Shown: positions 48,283-57,238 of the stretch, piece after piece
Layout: each line of letters begins with the position of its first letter
Position numbering within the stretch: the first letter of the stretch is position 1
From: Ensifer canadensis
Lineage (GTDB): Bacteria > Pseudomonadota > Alphaproteobacteria > Rhizobiales > Rhizobiaceae
Assembly: GCF_017488845.2 (NCBI RefSeq)
Contig: NZ_CP083370.1
Location: 1,612,001-1,676,000, forward strand
DNA: 64,000 nt
Reading direction: 5' to 3'
Notes under the pieces: generated by a model
Seen by the model: only the letters and a program-made list of their open reading frames with translations
Told to the model about the DNA's origin: nothing
Database searches by the model: none
Program-made: the position numbers and the translations under genes

Positions 48283-49248
48283 TCACTCCGGCAAAAGCAC
48301 GATCTTTCCGGAAAAGCTGCGGTCTTCGAGCCGCGCATGGGCTGCCGCACCGTCCGACAGTGCGAAGGTCTCGATGCGCGGACGTTCGATGATACCAGCG
48401 CGCAGGGCCTGGAACAGACGCTCTGCCCGGCTTAGCCGTTGCTGCCGGTCTGTCAGAAAATCCCAGAGATCGCCGCCAACGACGGTTTTCGAATTTTCCA
48501 TGAGATAGCGCGGATCGACCAGCGGCGCCGGCCCACCCGCCATGCCGAATGTCACCAGCGTGCCGCGCGAGCGCACCGCCGAGAGACTGTCGAGCAAGGT
48601 TATGCCGACCGAATCATAGGCGACATTGACCCCACCGGCGCTCAAGGTGCGCACCTTGTCCGGCCAGCCCTCGTCATATCCGAGCGCATGGGCAGCACCG
48701 GCGGCCTTGGCAAGGGCCTGCTTTTCCAGCGTCGAGGCCATGGCGATGACGCTTGCGCCCCGCGCGATGGCGAGCCGGATCAGCAATTGCCCAACGCCAC
48801 CGCCTGCCGCCTGGACAAGAACCGTGTCACCGGCCCGGACGCTATAGCTGTCCTCAACCAGATACTGCGCCGTCAGCCCCTGCAGCAGGAGCGCTGCCGC
48901 CGCCTCGAAGCCGATATCAACAGGAAGCGGAATCGCCCGCTCCAAAGGCACGGTCACCCGCGTTGCATTGGCAAACGGCACGTCGGCAAACCCTATCCTG
49001 TCGCCGAGGGCGATGCCTTCAACGCCTTCACCGACCGCGATGACCTCACCGGCCCCTTCATAGCCGGCAATAAAGGGTGCCTTGCCGGCGAGCACATAAT
49101 TGCCCTTGCGCCGGTAGATGTCGGCGAAGTTCAGCCCGATCGCCCGCATGGCGAGCTGGATGTGGCCGGGCGGCACGGCCGGGTCGGCAACCTCGCGGTA
49201 GCTCAGCACCTCGGGCCCACCGAACGAGTCGAACACCAATGCATGCAT
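48283..49248 (-). CDS. Quinone oxidoreductase-like medium-chain dehydrogenase
   Basis: A 321-residue zinc-independent MDR of the quinone oxidoreductase type. Signatures are GLNFADIYRRKGNY near residue 45, the VLVQAAGGGVGQLLIRLA cofactor loop near 145, and the AHARLEDRSFSGKIVLLP C-terminal helix. It reduces quinones or enals with NADPH. The ATG at 49248 is placed eight bases after GGGGGA; a GTG two codons upstream is possible. The cupin gene upstream ends 12 bp before it, so they form an operon. Confidence 0.87.
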   Translation of the reverse strand: MHALVFDSFGGPEVLSYREVADPAVPPGHIQLAMRAIGLNFADIYRRKGNYVLAGKAPFIAGYEGAGEVIAVGEGVEGIALGDRIGFADVPFANATRVTVPLERAIPLPVDIGFEAAAALLLQGLTAQYLVEDSYSVRAGDTVLVQAAGGGVGQLLIRLAIARGASVIAMASTLEKQALAKAAGAAHALGYDEGWPDKVRTLSAGGVNVAYDSVGITLLDSLSAVRSRGTLVTFGMAGGPAPLVDPRYLMENSKTVVGGDLWDFLTDRQQRLSRAERLFQALRAGIIERPRIETFALSDGAAAHARLEDRSFSGKIVLLPE

Positions 49249-49260
49249 GATCACTTCCCC

Positions 49261-49749
49261 CTATCGGATGAGCGTACGGACGAATTCGTCGCCGAGCCCG
49301 ACGGACTTACAGTGTGCCGCATACCGATCGAGCCTGACGAGCACATCGTCATACCCTTCGGCGTTGCCGTCCTCGTCGAGATAGACCAGGGGGCCGAACA
49401 CATGGAACAGCGCCTTCATATGCCCGGCCTCCGGATGCACGTAGAGCGTATGAATGTCTCCCGCCGGCTCGAAGATGAAGGTGCCGCGTCGTGCTATCCA
49501 GTCGCGCTCACGATACCCCCAAGTGCCCTCGAGCGTCCAACCGGTAACCGGATTGGAATGGCGATGCCGCTCGATCGTGCCGGCTCCCTTCGCCTTGAAG
49601 AGGCTGACCCAGCTCCCGCCGCGCACGTCAAACAGCAAGGGCAAGGAAAAGGCACTGTCGCCAAATGGCAGCCATCGCCGCTCGTCGGCCTCCGCATCGG
49701 CAACGAGCAGCTCGTCTACTCCATATCTGCTTTCGGCAATGTTGATCAC
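49261..49749 (-). CDS. Cupin protein, dihydroxyacetophenone-dioxygenase-like
   Basis: A 162-residue double-stranded beta-helix protein. Cupin motif one is HRHSNPVTGWTLEG and motif two is GTFIFEPAGDIHTLYV, with metal histidines in both. It resembles the 2,4'-dihydroxyacetophenone dioxygenase group, which cleave aromatic side chains; the real substrate is unknown. I place the start at the GTG at 49749, seven bases after GGAGG; the frame is open back to 49809 but that part lies in the operator region. It is divergent from an XRE-cupin regulator. Confidence 0.75.
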   Translation of the reverse strand: MINIAESRYGVDELLVADAEADERRWLPFGDSAFSLPLLFDVRGGSWVSLFKAKGAGTIERHRHSNPVTGWTLEGTWGYRERDWIARRGTFIFEPAGDIHTLYVHPEAGHMKALFHVFGPLVYLDEDGNAEGYDDVLVRLDRYAAHCKSVGLGDEFVRTLIR

Positions 49750-49787
49750 AGTCCATCCTCCCGTTAACTTCAACAATTGGGAATTAT

Positions 49788-49799
49788 CTACTATAGTGG
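49788..49799. promoter_or_regulatory. Candidate operator between cupin and XRE genes
   Basis: CTACTATAGTGG is a 12-bp palindrome with one mismatch, in an AT-rich stretch between the two divergent starts. It is a candidate site for the XRE-cupin regulator. Confidence 0.45.
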
Positions 49800-49860
49800 A
49801 TTTCGTCAACAGAATTGAGAATCGTCGATTTTGCCTCTATCTGTTGCGCGAGGAGACGCC

Positions 49861-50532
49861 ATGCCGAAGCTGACCATCACCCGCCGCCCCGCCGAACAGA
49901 GATTGCGCACGACTGAGGAGCGTCCGGCCGAACTCGGTGCAAGGGTCAAGGAGCTCAGAATCGCGCGCGACTGGACACTAGAAGAGGCGAGCCAGCATAT
50001 CGGCCTGTCGCGTTCGGCCCTGTCGAAGATTGAGCGCAACGAGATGTCACCGACGTTCCACGCCATGCAGAAGTTGGCAGCTGGATTCTCGCTCGACCTC
50101 CTGAGTTTTCTCGCCTCCGGCGAGGCAAGCCCGCCTGCCGGTCGGCGCAGCATCACCCGACAGGACGATGGTACCCGCCACGAAACGCCGAACTATGGTC
50201 TGCGGCTGTTGATGGAAGAGGTCCGCAACACCGCCTTCATGGCGGTGGAGGTTCTGGTCAGAGCACGATCGCTCGACCAGTTCCCGGATTGGGACCGGCA
50301 TGACGACGAGGACTTCATGTATGTTCTCGAAGGCGATATCACGCTCTACACCGAACACTACGCGCCAGCCGTGCTGAAATCCGGCGACGCCGTCTACTTC
50401 GATGCGCGCCTTGGCCACGCCTGCATATCGACCAGCGACAACGATGCCCGGCTGTTGTGGGTGACCGCTCCGCTTGGCGGGCGCTTCAGCCGTTCAGACG
50501 ATGACCATGCCGATGGAACGGCGTCGGCCTGA
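49861..50532 (+). CDS. XRE-family regulator with cupin sensor domain
   Basis: A 223-residue regulator. The helix-turn-helix is at about 35-85 (ARVKELRIARDWTLEEASQHIGLSRSALSKIERNEMSPTF), and a C-terminal cupin at about 140-205 (LEGDITLYTEHYAPAVLKSGDAVYF) likely senses a small ligand. GAGGAGA lies six bases before the ATG. Such regulators usually control the neighbouring catabolic genes, here the divergent cupin and quinone reductase. The ligand is unknown. Confidence 0.86.
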   Translation: MPKLTITRRPAEQRLRTTEERPAELGARVKELRIARDWTLEEASQHIGLSRSALSKIERNEMSPTFHAMQKLAAGFSLDLLSFLASGEASPPAGRRSITRQDDGTRHETPNYGLRLLMEEVRNTAFMAVEVLVRARSLDQFPDWDRHDDEDFMYVLEGDITLYTEHYAPAVLKSGDAVYFDARLGHACISTSDNDARLLWVTAPLGGRFSRSDDDHADGTASA

Positions 50533-50536
50533 CAGC

Positions 50537-52051
50537 TCAGCCGGTATGGCGCCTGTCAGCCTCATCGTCCGGCGCATCGTTGTTTTCCGTCGAAAGGTCG
50601 TCGGCCGTCTGGACGCGGTTGCGTCCCCGTCGCTTGGCCAGATAGAGCGCCTCGTCGGCTACAGCCAGCAACGACCGAGCAGTACGGCCATGCCTCGGCG
50701 CAAAGGCCACACCAATGCTACCGCCGATACGCAGCACCTGCCCCTCGAACTCGATTGGCGTCTGCGCATCGTTGACGAGACCGGTGGCAAGTTCGGACGC
50801 ATCCTTGCCGGTTGACCGCAGGATGACGGCAAATTCATCGCCGCCAAGGCGGGCAACAGTTCCGCGCGCACCAACCCGCAGGCGGTAACGTTCGGCCATC
50901 GTCACCAAGACTGCGTCACCCGCCGCATGGCCGTGCTCATCGTTGACGGCCTTGAACTCGTCGAGATCGGCAAAGATCAGCGCGAATGGACGTTTTTTGA
51001 CGTCGAGCAGGGCCGCAGCGAGCACTTCGTCGAAGCCGCTGCGATTGAGCAGCCCGGTGAGACGATCGTGTTTCGCCATGTGGCGGTTTCGCGCCTCGCT
51101 CTGCTGCAGGGCGGAAAAGACGGAGGAGAACCTGAGGGCCACAAACGCCATCAGCAGGGTAGCCGCGATCGCGATGACGATGACGCTCGGCAGGATTTCC
51201 GCGCGGACGAAGCCGCCGGGCGATTTGGGCGTCCAGGCGACGACAAGGCATGAGACATCAGCGCAGCGACCGGCGGAGACGTGCACGCCGTCGGCCGGCC
51301 GCTGTGACAATGGCACGAAAGCGAGGCCGGTTACGCCAAGCTTTGCCTCGATTTCGCGCAGCGACCGCGCCGTCAGCGGGCGAACCGAAACCATGAACAC
51401 CGGCTTGCGGCGTTCGGCCGGCAGCTGCAGCGTTTCCGGGATGACGGCCTGAACGACGGCTATGCTCATCTGGCCCTCGATCTGGCGCATATCCACGGCA
51501 TGAATGCCGGGCACGATCGGCGTGACCGATTGCCGATCAGGCTGGGGGATATCGAGCGTATAGGTGCCGTTGTTGTTTCTCAACGCGTTGTCGTAGCGGC
51601 GTCGGGCTTCGTCGAGCAGATCTTCGACGTCGTGAAGCGGGGCATCGGCCGCCTCCGCCGGCACGACCAGCCCATCCTTCACCGCGGTCGAGACATGCCC
51701 GTCGGCATCGCTGACGATCAGCCAGGAAAAGCCGTAGTCCTCCCACAGCCAACCCGCCAATTCCGGGGCCACAAAGGTATCGCTCAGCCGTCCGGCCGCA
51801 AGTTCCGCATAGGTCGCATTCCAGAAGGAAACCTGGGCCTGAAACTGGACGGCGGCTTCCATCTGGTGCCGCAATTCGATTGCCACCAGCCGGCGTTCCG
51901 CCGAAAGACCGAAGCGATCGGCCTCGACGACGGAGCGGTTGAGAACGAAGATGAGGCTGGCGATCGTCAGGATCGCGACCAGGGTACAGGCCGCATGGAT
52001 CGCCCACACCGCCCTGTTGCGCTTCGGTTGCCGAAACTTTTGCTCGATCAC
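50537..52051 (-). CDS. Diguanylate cyclase with periplasmic sensor domain
   Basis: A 504-residue membrane protein. Helix one (AIHAACTLVAILTIASLIFVL) and helix two (ILPSVIVIAIAATLLMAFVAL, about 285-305) enclose a periplasmic CHASE4-like sensor (HQMEAAVQFQAQVSFWNATYAELAA). The C-terminal GGDEF domain is intact with DRLTGLLNR, FALIFADLDEFKAVND and the active site LGGDEF, so it should make cyclic di-GMP. I see no RxxD inhibitory site before LGGDEF. Start codon GTG after GAGGGGG. It ends 4 bp after the convergent regulator. Confidence 0.88.
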   Translation of the reverse strand: MIEQKFRQPKRNRAVWAIHAACTLVAILTIASLIFVLNRSVVEADRFGLSAERRLVAIELRHQMEAAVQFQAQVSFWNATYAELAAGRLSDTFVAPELAGWLWEDYGFSWLIVSDADGHVSTAVKDGLVVPAEAADAPLHDVEDLLDEARRRYDNALRNNNGTYTLDIPQPDRQSVTPIVPGIHAVDMRQIEGQMSIAVVQAVIPETLQLPAERRKPVFMVSVRPLTARSLREIEAKLGVTGLAFVPLSQRPADGVHVSAGRCADVSCLVVAWTPKSPGGFVRAEILPSVIVIAIAATLLMAFVALRFSSVFSALQQSEARNRHMAKHDRLTGLLNRSGFDEVLAAALLDVKKRPFALIFADLDEFKAVNDEHGHAAGDAVLVTMAERYRLRVGARGTVARLGGDEFAVILRSTGKDASELATGLVNDAQTPIEFEGQVLRIGGSIGVAFAPRHGRTARSLLAVADEALYLAKRRGRNRVQTADDLSTENNDAPDDEADRRHTG

Positions 52052-52214
52052 GCCAGCGCCCCCTCACCGGACCAGCCGTCAAAGGCGAGGGGTGGCACCG
52101 GTCAGACGCCACCCTAAAGATCAAAGCAGAAATTTAGTTTAAGCAAGCTGGTATTTGAAAGCCTTAAAGACTTCAACCGCCTAGTAAAGCCGACAATCAC
52201 CAGTCGTGCGACTG

Positions 52215-53847
52215 TTAGTTGGACTGCACAGCCGGACGCAACAAGGAGACGATTTCGTCGTCGCCTTCGTCGCGCGCCAGGTCGCGGATCGACCTCGTAC
52301 CAGTACCATCACGCAGGTTGGCGTTCGCGCCTTTTTCGAGCAACAGCTTCACCACGGATGGCCTCCTGTTGACGACAGCGATAGCGAGCGGCGTCATCCA
52401 GTCGCTCTGCGGGTTTGGCCGCCCACGCCCACGGAACTGACCGAAGGGGATGTCGAGCAACTCCGGCTTTTCATTGACGATCTCGAGCACCCGCTCTCCC
52501 TTGTCGAAGGCAGCGGCCGCAAACAGGTCGAGCGGCTGTGTCTCGAGGAAGCGCACCATATCGGCCTTGCCGTTGTATTCGGCCCAGCCGATCGGCGGTG
52601 CGTGATGATACGGGTCGCGCGCCATGGCCGAGCGACAGCATCAGCGCCACCTGGGCCGGCTGGGCTTCACCCGCAGCCTCATGCAGGATCGCCGGATGGG
52701 CCGCCTGCGTGCGCGAAACAAGCGCCGCATCCCCGGCTGCCAGCGCCTTTGCCGCCGTCGCATTTCCCTCACCGATCGCCCGCGCGAGGCGATCGACATC
52801 GGTGAGTTCCGCGACCGTGGCGCCATGGGCCACCAGATAGCCGGCAAGGGTCGGATCACCGCCGAGCTCGGCCCATTGGTAGGGCGTGCGACCTTTCACG
52901 ACGCGGTTTACGTCGGCCCCATGCTCGACCAGCAGCCGCACACGGTCCGTCATCTTCTTTTCCAGCGCCCAGGCAAGTTGATAGTCGAAGACCCTTTCGC
53001 TGTTCTCGATCAACTGACCGTCTTCGCGGACAAGCCAGTTGTTCCTGTCCTTTGCGCTTAGCCCATACCGCAACAAAAGACCGATGAAGGTGTTATCGGG
53101 CTCGAACATGCGGTTATAGAGCGCCTGGCTATCATTGGCCGTAGCGCCGGCCTTAAGCAGGAGTTCGGCAAAGGCGACGCAATCCGGATGTTCTGGCTGA
53201 CGCTCTTTGCCCGCCTCGCCCTGGCCGAAGACGCCCGTCAGCGCGGTAAAACGATATTGCCCGTCGTCCATCCAGAAGGCATTGGCATCGGCGCCACACG
53301 CAATGAGCCGTTCAGCCGCTGCAAGGGAAGATCTGCCGGGAACGCGGGCATAGGCCGCGTAGAGCAGAGGCTCCCAATCGTAAGGCCCACCACGCTTGCC
53401 GGAGAGTTTCGGATCCGTGTCGAGCCAACGGTCGATGGCGTCGCCATCGCCAAGAGCGGCTGCTACATGGATGCTTTCACGGGCAATTTCTGGATGCTCG
53501 TCGAGCAAGGCTTTCGCCTGGGCATATCGCTCCGGGTCCGCAGCGATGTCGCCGAAATAGGACACGGTCGCCAATGCGAGGAAGCGATTGGCAAGCTGTT
53601 CGGTGGCGGGCTTGCCGCCCTGAGCGCGTTCGAGATGCGTTTTCAATCGGGTCCAGCTGGAGAAGCCGAACTCCCGGGCGATGACCAGTTGGGCATCCTG
53701 CAGGCCGATTGTGGCCGGCTCGGAGAAATAGGACAGCGCCCGCTGGCGTGCCGCGGCATCGCCAGCCTTCAGGGCTTTGTGAAAAGCCTTGGCCTGCTTG
53801 CGGATGGAATAGAGGGTAGCGTTCGCGGAAAGATCGCGCGTGATCAT
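52215..53847 (-). pseudogene. Ankyrin-repeat protein, frameshifted
   Basis: Coding starts at 53847 (MITRDLSANATLYSIRKQAKAF) after AGGAGG. It runs through repeats such as ERLIACGADANAFW and RLLVEHGADVNRVVKGRTPYQWAE, and changes frame at a GCGCGC tract near 52616-52621. The second frame continues from RDPYHHAPPIGWAEYNGKADM through KLLLEKGANANLRDG to the stop at 52215. Adding one GC pair gives a continuous protein of about 540 residues. Ankyrin repeats bind proteins; the role is unknown. The break may be a sequencing error. Confidence 0.75.
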
Positions 53848-54005
53848 GAAAGACCTCCTTTCATTCACGTCCGGTATCCGCGCCCACAGACTGAAAAGAG
53901 GTGTGGCAACCAAGTCCAGTGAAACAGGTGGGTCTGGCCCTTCCCGCGGATCGGGTGCGCCCTGCGAACGACACGATCGCTAGCACGCAGCCGATATTCT
54001 TGTCC

Positions 54006-54110
54006 ACTGCATGTTTCCTTAAATCCTATCCGATTTAAGGATAAAACATGCAGCAATTCAAAGTGCTACAGCGACCTTTGCGCGTCTGATAAGACGCGCG
54101 GCGCTGTAGG
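54006..54110 (+). repeat. RIME-type intergenic mosaic element, copy 4
   Basis: Begins ACTGCATGTTTCCTTAAATC and ends GACGCGCGGCGCTGTAG, nearly identical to copy 3. It fills the gap between the beta-propeller gene and the ankyrin gene. Confidence 0.88.
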
Positions 54111-54114
54111 CTTC

Positions 54115-54942
54115 TCAGCTTTCCGGTTCGTAGCGAACGAAAGCAAAGCGATCCCCCTTGGGCGACCAGTTGGGAACATTCATCGTGCCCTGCCCGCCGA
54201 AGAGCTCGAACAGCTCGCGCGCGTTGCTGCCATCCATCTCCATCAATCGCAGACGGACGTTCAGGTCCCGCGGATGATCGAAGACATCGCCGTCATAGGA
54301 GAGAACCAGAAGGTGTCTTCCGTCGGGCGACGGATGCGGGAACCAGTCGCCATAGGGGCTGTCGGTCACGCGCTCAACGTCGGTGCCGTCGGGACGAACG
54401 CGCCAGATCTGCATGCGGCCAGTGCGGCTGGAGTTGAAGTAGATCCACGCTCCATCCGGCGACCAGTCCGGCCCGTCGTTGCGGCCTTCGCCCTGCGTCA
54501 GTCGCCGCTCTTCGCCGCCTTCGACCGAGATCGTATAGATATCGAAGACCTGATCACGAATACCGCAATAGGTCAGTGCGCCGCCATCCGGCGACCAGCC
54601 GTGCCAGTAGGACGGGAGGTTGGGGGTGACAAGCCGCGGAGTGCCGCCAGAAGCCGGCAGCAGGTAGATCGCCGACTTGCCGAACTCGGTCTTGTCGCTG
54701 ATCGCAATCGTGCTGCCATCAGGCGAAATGCCGTGGTCATTGTTGCAGAGATGGGCAAAGCCGGTTTCGATCTCGACCGGCTCCGAGCCGTCGAAGGCCA
54801 GCCGGTAAAGCCGGCCGTCGCCATTGATGATGAGATATCGCCCGTCCGGAGACCAATTCGGCGCCTCGACCAGCCGCTCCGTCTGCCAGACGACGCGAGT
54901 CTCGGCGGTAACGATGTCATAGGTTTCGATGGAACTGCGCAT
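54115..54942 (-). CDS. TolB-like beta-propeller (PD40 repeat) protein
   Basis: A 275-residue protein made of repeated WSPDG-type blades: [47 protein letters not shown] and NWSPKGDRF. This fits a six- or seven-bladed propeller of the WD40-like PD40 family seen in TolB and some peptidases. There is no signal peptide, so it is probably cytoplasmic, unlike TolB. The start at 54942 has AGGAGA six bases upstream. Function unknown. Confidence 0.82.
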   Translation of the reverse strand: MRSSIETYDIVTAETRVVWQTERLVEAPNWSPDGRYLIINGDGRLYRLAFDGSEPVEIETGFAHLCNNDHGISPDGSTIAISDKTEFGKSAIYLLPASGGTPRLVTPNLPSYWHGWSPDGGALTYCGIRDQVFDIYTISVEGGEERRLTQGEGRNDGPDWSPDGAWIYFNSSRTGRMQIWRVRPDGTDVERVTDSPYGDWFPHPSPDGRHLLVLSYDGDVFDHPRDLNVRLRLMEMDGSNARELFELFGGQGTMNVPNWSPKGDRFAFVRYEPES

Positions 54943-54966
54943 ACGCTTCTCCTGCCGCAACCGCAG

Positions 54967-55152
54967 CTATTTGCTTTCTTCGCCCCGTGGCAGCACCGCC
55001 AAGACTTTGGCGCAGATCGACCGCATCAAGATGACGCTGCGCTGGTCTTGCCAGGTCGAGACCAAGCCCCAGGCCAGCAGCAGAAGAATGCAGACGAAGG
55101 CGACGCCGACGGTGACGAGACTACCGGTCGCAAGACCATAGACACCGAACAC
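54967..55152 (-). CDS. Small membrane protein, true start unclear
   Basis: From a GTG at 55152 it encodes 61 residues with one strong helix (LVTVGVAFVCILLLLAWGLV) and a basic tail ending LPRGEESK. The same frame stays open upstream and reads ERIPEGRDGKESQPEF, then EEEIRLIRLWSLSDVSAGGQ, which looks coding. So the real protein is probably about 105 residues and begins near or within the end of nadE. No ATG, GTG or TTG is found there in frame; the nearest possible codon is ATA near 55309. A start-codon mutation or sequence error is possible. Confidence 0.5.
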   Translation of the reverse strand: MFGVYGLATGSLVTVGVAFVCILLLLAWGLVSTWQDQRSVILMRSICAKVLAVLPRGEESK

Positions 55153-55304
55153 GGCCGGCGTCGCGAAACAGGCGATCTGCGCCGAAAGCTGCCCACCGGC
55201 AGAAACGTCGCTCAGCGACCACAGCCGGATCAGCCGGATTTCCTCCTCGGTGAACTCCGGCTGGCTTTCCTTGCCGTCCCGCCCTTCGGGGATGCGCTCA
55301 CCGT

Positions 55305-56987
55305 CTATCCCCGATCGCGGAACCGGTTGGTGATTGGATAGCGCCGATCGCGGCCAAAATTCTTCTTGGTGATCTTCACGCCGGGCGCCGACTGTCGGCG
55401 CTTGTATTCGGCGATATAGAGCAGATGTTCGATGCGGTGTACCGTTGTCTCGTCATGACCACGAGCAACGATCTCCTCCGTGCTCATCTCCTTTTCGACG
55501 AGGCACTCCAGAATGTCATCGAGCACCGGATAGGGCGGCAGTGAATCCTGGTCCGTCTGGTTGGGGCGAAGCTCGGCCGACGGCGCCTTGTCGATGATGT
55601 TTTGCGGGATGACCACGCCGGATGGACCGAGCGCGCCCGGCGGCACGGTGGTGTTGCGCCAGCGCGAGATGCCATAGACCTCCATCTTGTAGAGGTCCTT
55701 GATCGGATTGAAGCCGCCGTTCATATCGCCATAGAGCGTGGCGTAGCCGACCGACATTTCCGACTTGTTGCCGGTGGTGACCACCATCGAGCCGAACTTG
55801 TTGGAGACGGCCATCAGGATCGTGCCGCGCGTGCGGCTCTGCAGGTTTTCCTCGGTGATGCCCGATTCCGTGCCCTCGAACATATCGGCCAGCGCGCCGA
55901 GAAATCCTTCGACCGGCTCTTCGATCGGCACGATATCGTAGCGGCAGCCGAGCGCTTCGGCGCAATCCTTGGCGTCCTTCAGCGAGTCCTTCGAGGTGTA
56001 GCGGTAAGGCAGCATGATCGTGCGTACCCGCTCCTCGCCGAGCGCATCAACGGCAAGTGCTGCGCAGATCGCCGAGTCGATGCCGCCGGACAGGCCGAGC
56101 ACGACGTTCTTGAAACCGTTCTTGTTGACGTAGTCGCGGAAGCCGAGCATGCAGGCGCGATAGTCTGCCTCCTCCCGCTCCGGCAGGCGCGATTGCAGGC
56201 CGCCGGCACAGTGCCAGCCATTGTCGCCCTTTTTCCATTCGACGATCGACAGCGCCTCCTCGAACTGGCTCATCTGGAAGGCGAGCGACTTGTCCGTGTT
56301 GAAGGCGAAGCTCGCGCCGTCGAACACCAGTTCATCCTGACCGCCGAGCTGGTTGGCATAGATCATCGGCAGGCCGGTCTCTATCACCTGCTTGAGCACG
56401 ACCTGATGGCGCACGTCCACCTTGCCGCGATGATAGGGCGAGCCGTTCGGTGACAGCAGGATTTCGGCGCCGCTTTCCGCCAGTGTCTCGCACACACCAA
56501 GATCGCCCCAGATGTCCTCGCAGATCGGGATACCAATGCGAATGCCGCGGAAATTGACCGGCCCTGGCATCTCGCCCTGGTCGAACACCCGCTTCTCGTC
56601 GAACTCGCCGTAATTCGGCAGATCGACCTTGTCGCGTACCGCAATGATCTTGCCGCCATCGAGCACGGCGACGGCATTGTGGCGCCCGGTCTTGGCCAGG
56701 CGCGGGAAGCCGATAATGACGCCCGGGCCGCCGTCGGCGGTCTCCTCGGCCAACTTTTCCACCGCCTGTAAACAGGCCTTGAGAAAAGCAGGCTTGAGAA
56801 CCAGATCCTCCGGCGGATAGCCGGAAATGAAGAGCTCGGTGAGCAGCAGGAGGTCGGCGCCCTGGCGCGCCGCATCGGCGCGCGCCTCACGCGCTTTCGC
56901 CAGGTTTCCGGCGATATCGCCGACGGTCGGATTGAGCTGGGCGATTGCGATACGAAGCAGGGTGGGAGCGGCTTTGTGAGCGGTCAT
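55305..56987 (-). CDS. nadE: Glutamine-dependent NAD+ synthetase
   Basis: A 560-residue two-domain enzyme that amidates nicotinate adenine dinucleotide to NAD+. The N-terminal glutaminase (nitrilase-type, 1-260) shows its triad in LLLLTELFISGYPPEDL (Glu), RDKVDLPNYGEF (Lys) and IPICEDIWG (Cys). The C-terminal synthetase begins near 290 with VVLGLSGGIDSAICAALAVDALG and ends with a KRRQSAPGVKITKKNFGRDRRYP tail. The alpha-proteobacterial length is normal. A small membrane protein frame follows closely downstream. Confidence 0.96.
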   Translation of the reverse strand: MTAHKAAPTLLRIAIAQLNPTVGDIAGNLAKAREARADAARQGADLLLLTELFISGYPPEDLVLKPAFLKACLQAVEKLAEETADGGPGVIIGFPRLAKTGRHNAVAVLDGGKIIAVRDKVDLPNYGEFDEKRVFDQGEMPGPVNFRGIRIGIPICEDIWGDLGVCETLAESGAEILLSPNGSPYHRGKVDVRHQVVLKQVIETGLPMIYANQLGGQDELVFDGASFAFNTDKSLAFQMSQFEEALSIVEWKKGDNGWHCAGGLQSRLPEREEADYRACMLGFRDYVNKNGFKNVVLGLSGGIDSAICAALAVDALGEERVRTIMLPYRYTSKDSLKDAKDCAEALGCRYDIVPIEEPVEGFLGALADMFEGTESGITEENLQSRTRGTILMAVSNKFGSMVVTTGNKSEMSVGYATLYGDMNGGFNPIKDLYKMEVYGISRWRNTTVPPGALGPSGVVIPQNIIDKAPSAELRPNQTDQDSLPPYPVLDDILECLVEKEMSTEEIVARGHDETTVHRIEHLLYIAEYKRRQSAPGVKITKKNFGRDRRYPITNRFRDRG

Positions 56988-57238
56988 GAGCGGGCCTGTC
57001 GGTCTGTTCTCGAACGAATGCGTCTGACTTTCGCCCCGATCTTTAGCGCAATCCGCGCGAAAATGCCCACAGCCAATCGCCGCGAAGCGAAAAATTCCAA
57101 AAAATTCTGCGTTTCCGGTTTGTTATCGGCGCCGGCTCGCGCGTCCTCACGTCACGAAAACCTGTTTCCAAACACCCTGAACAAGTCATTCATCCCCTGT
57201 TCAAAATGACAGTCGTATGACAGCTACACGACACATTG

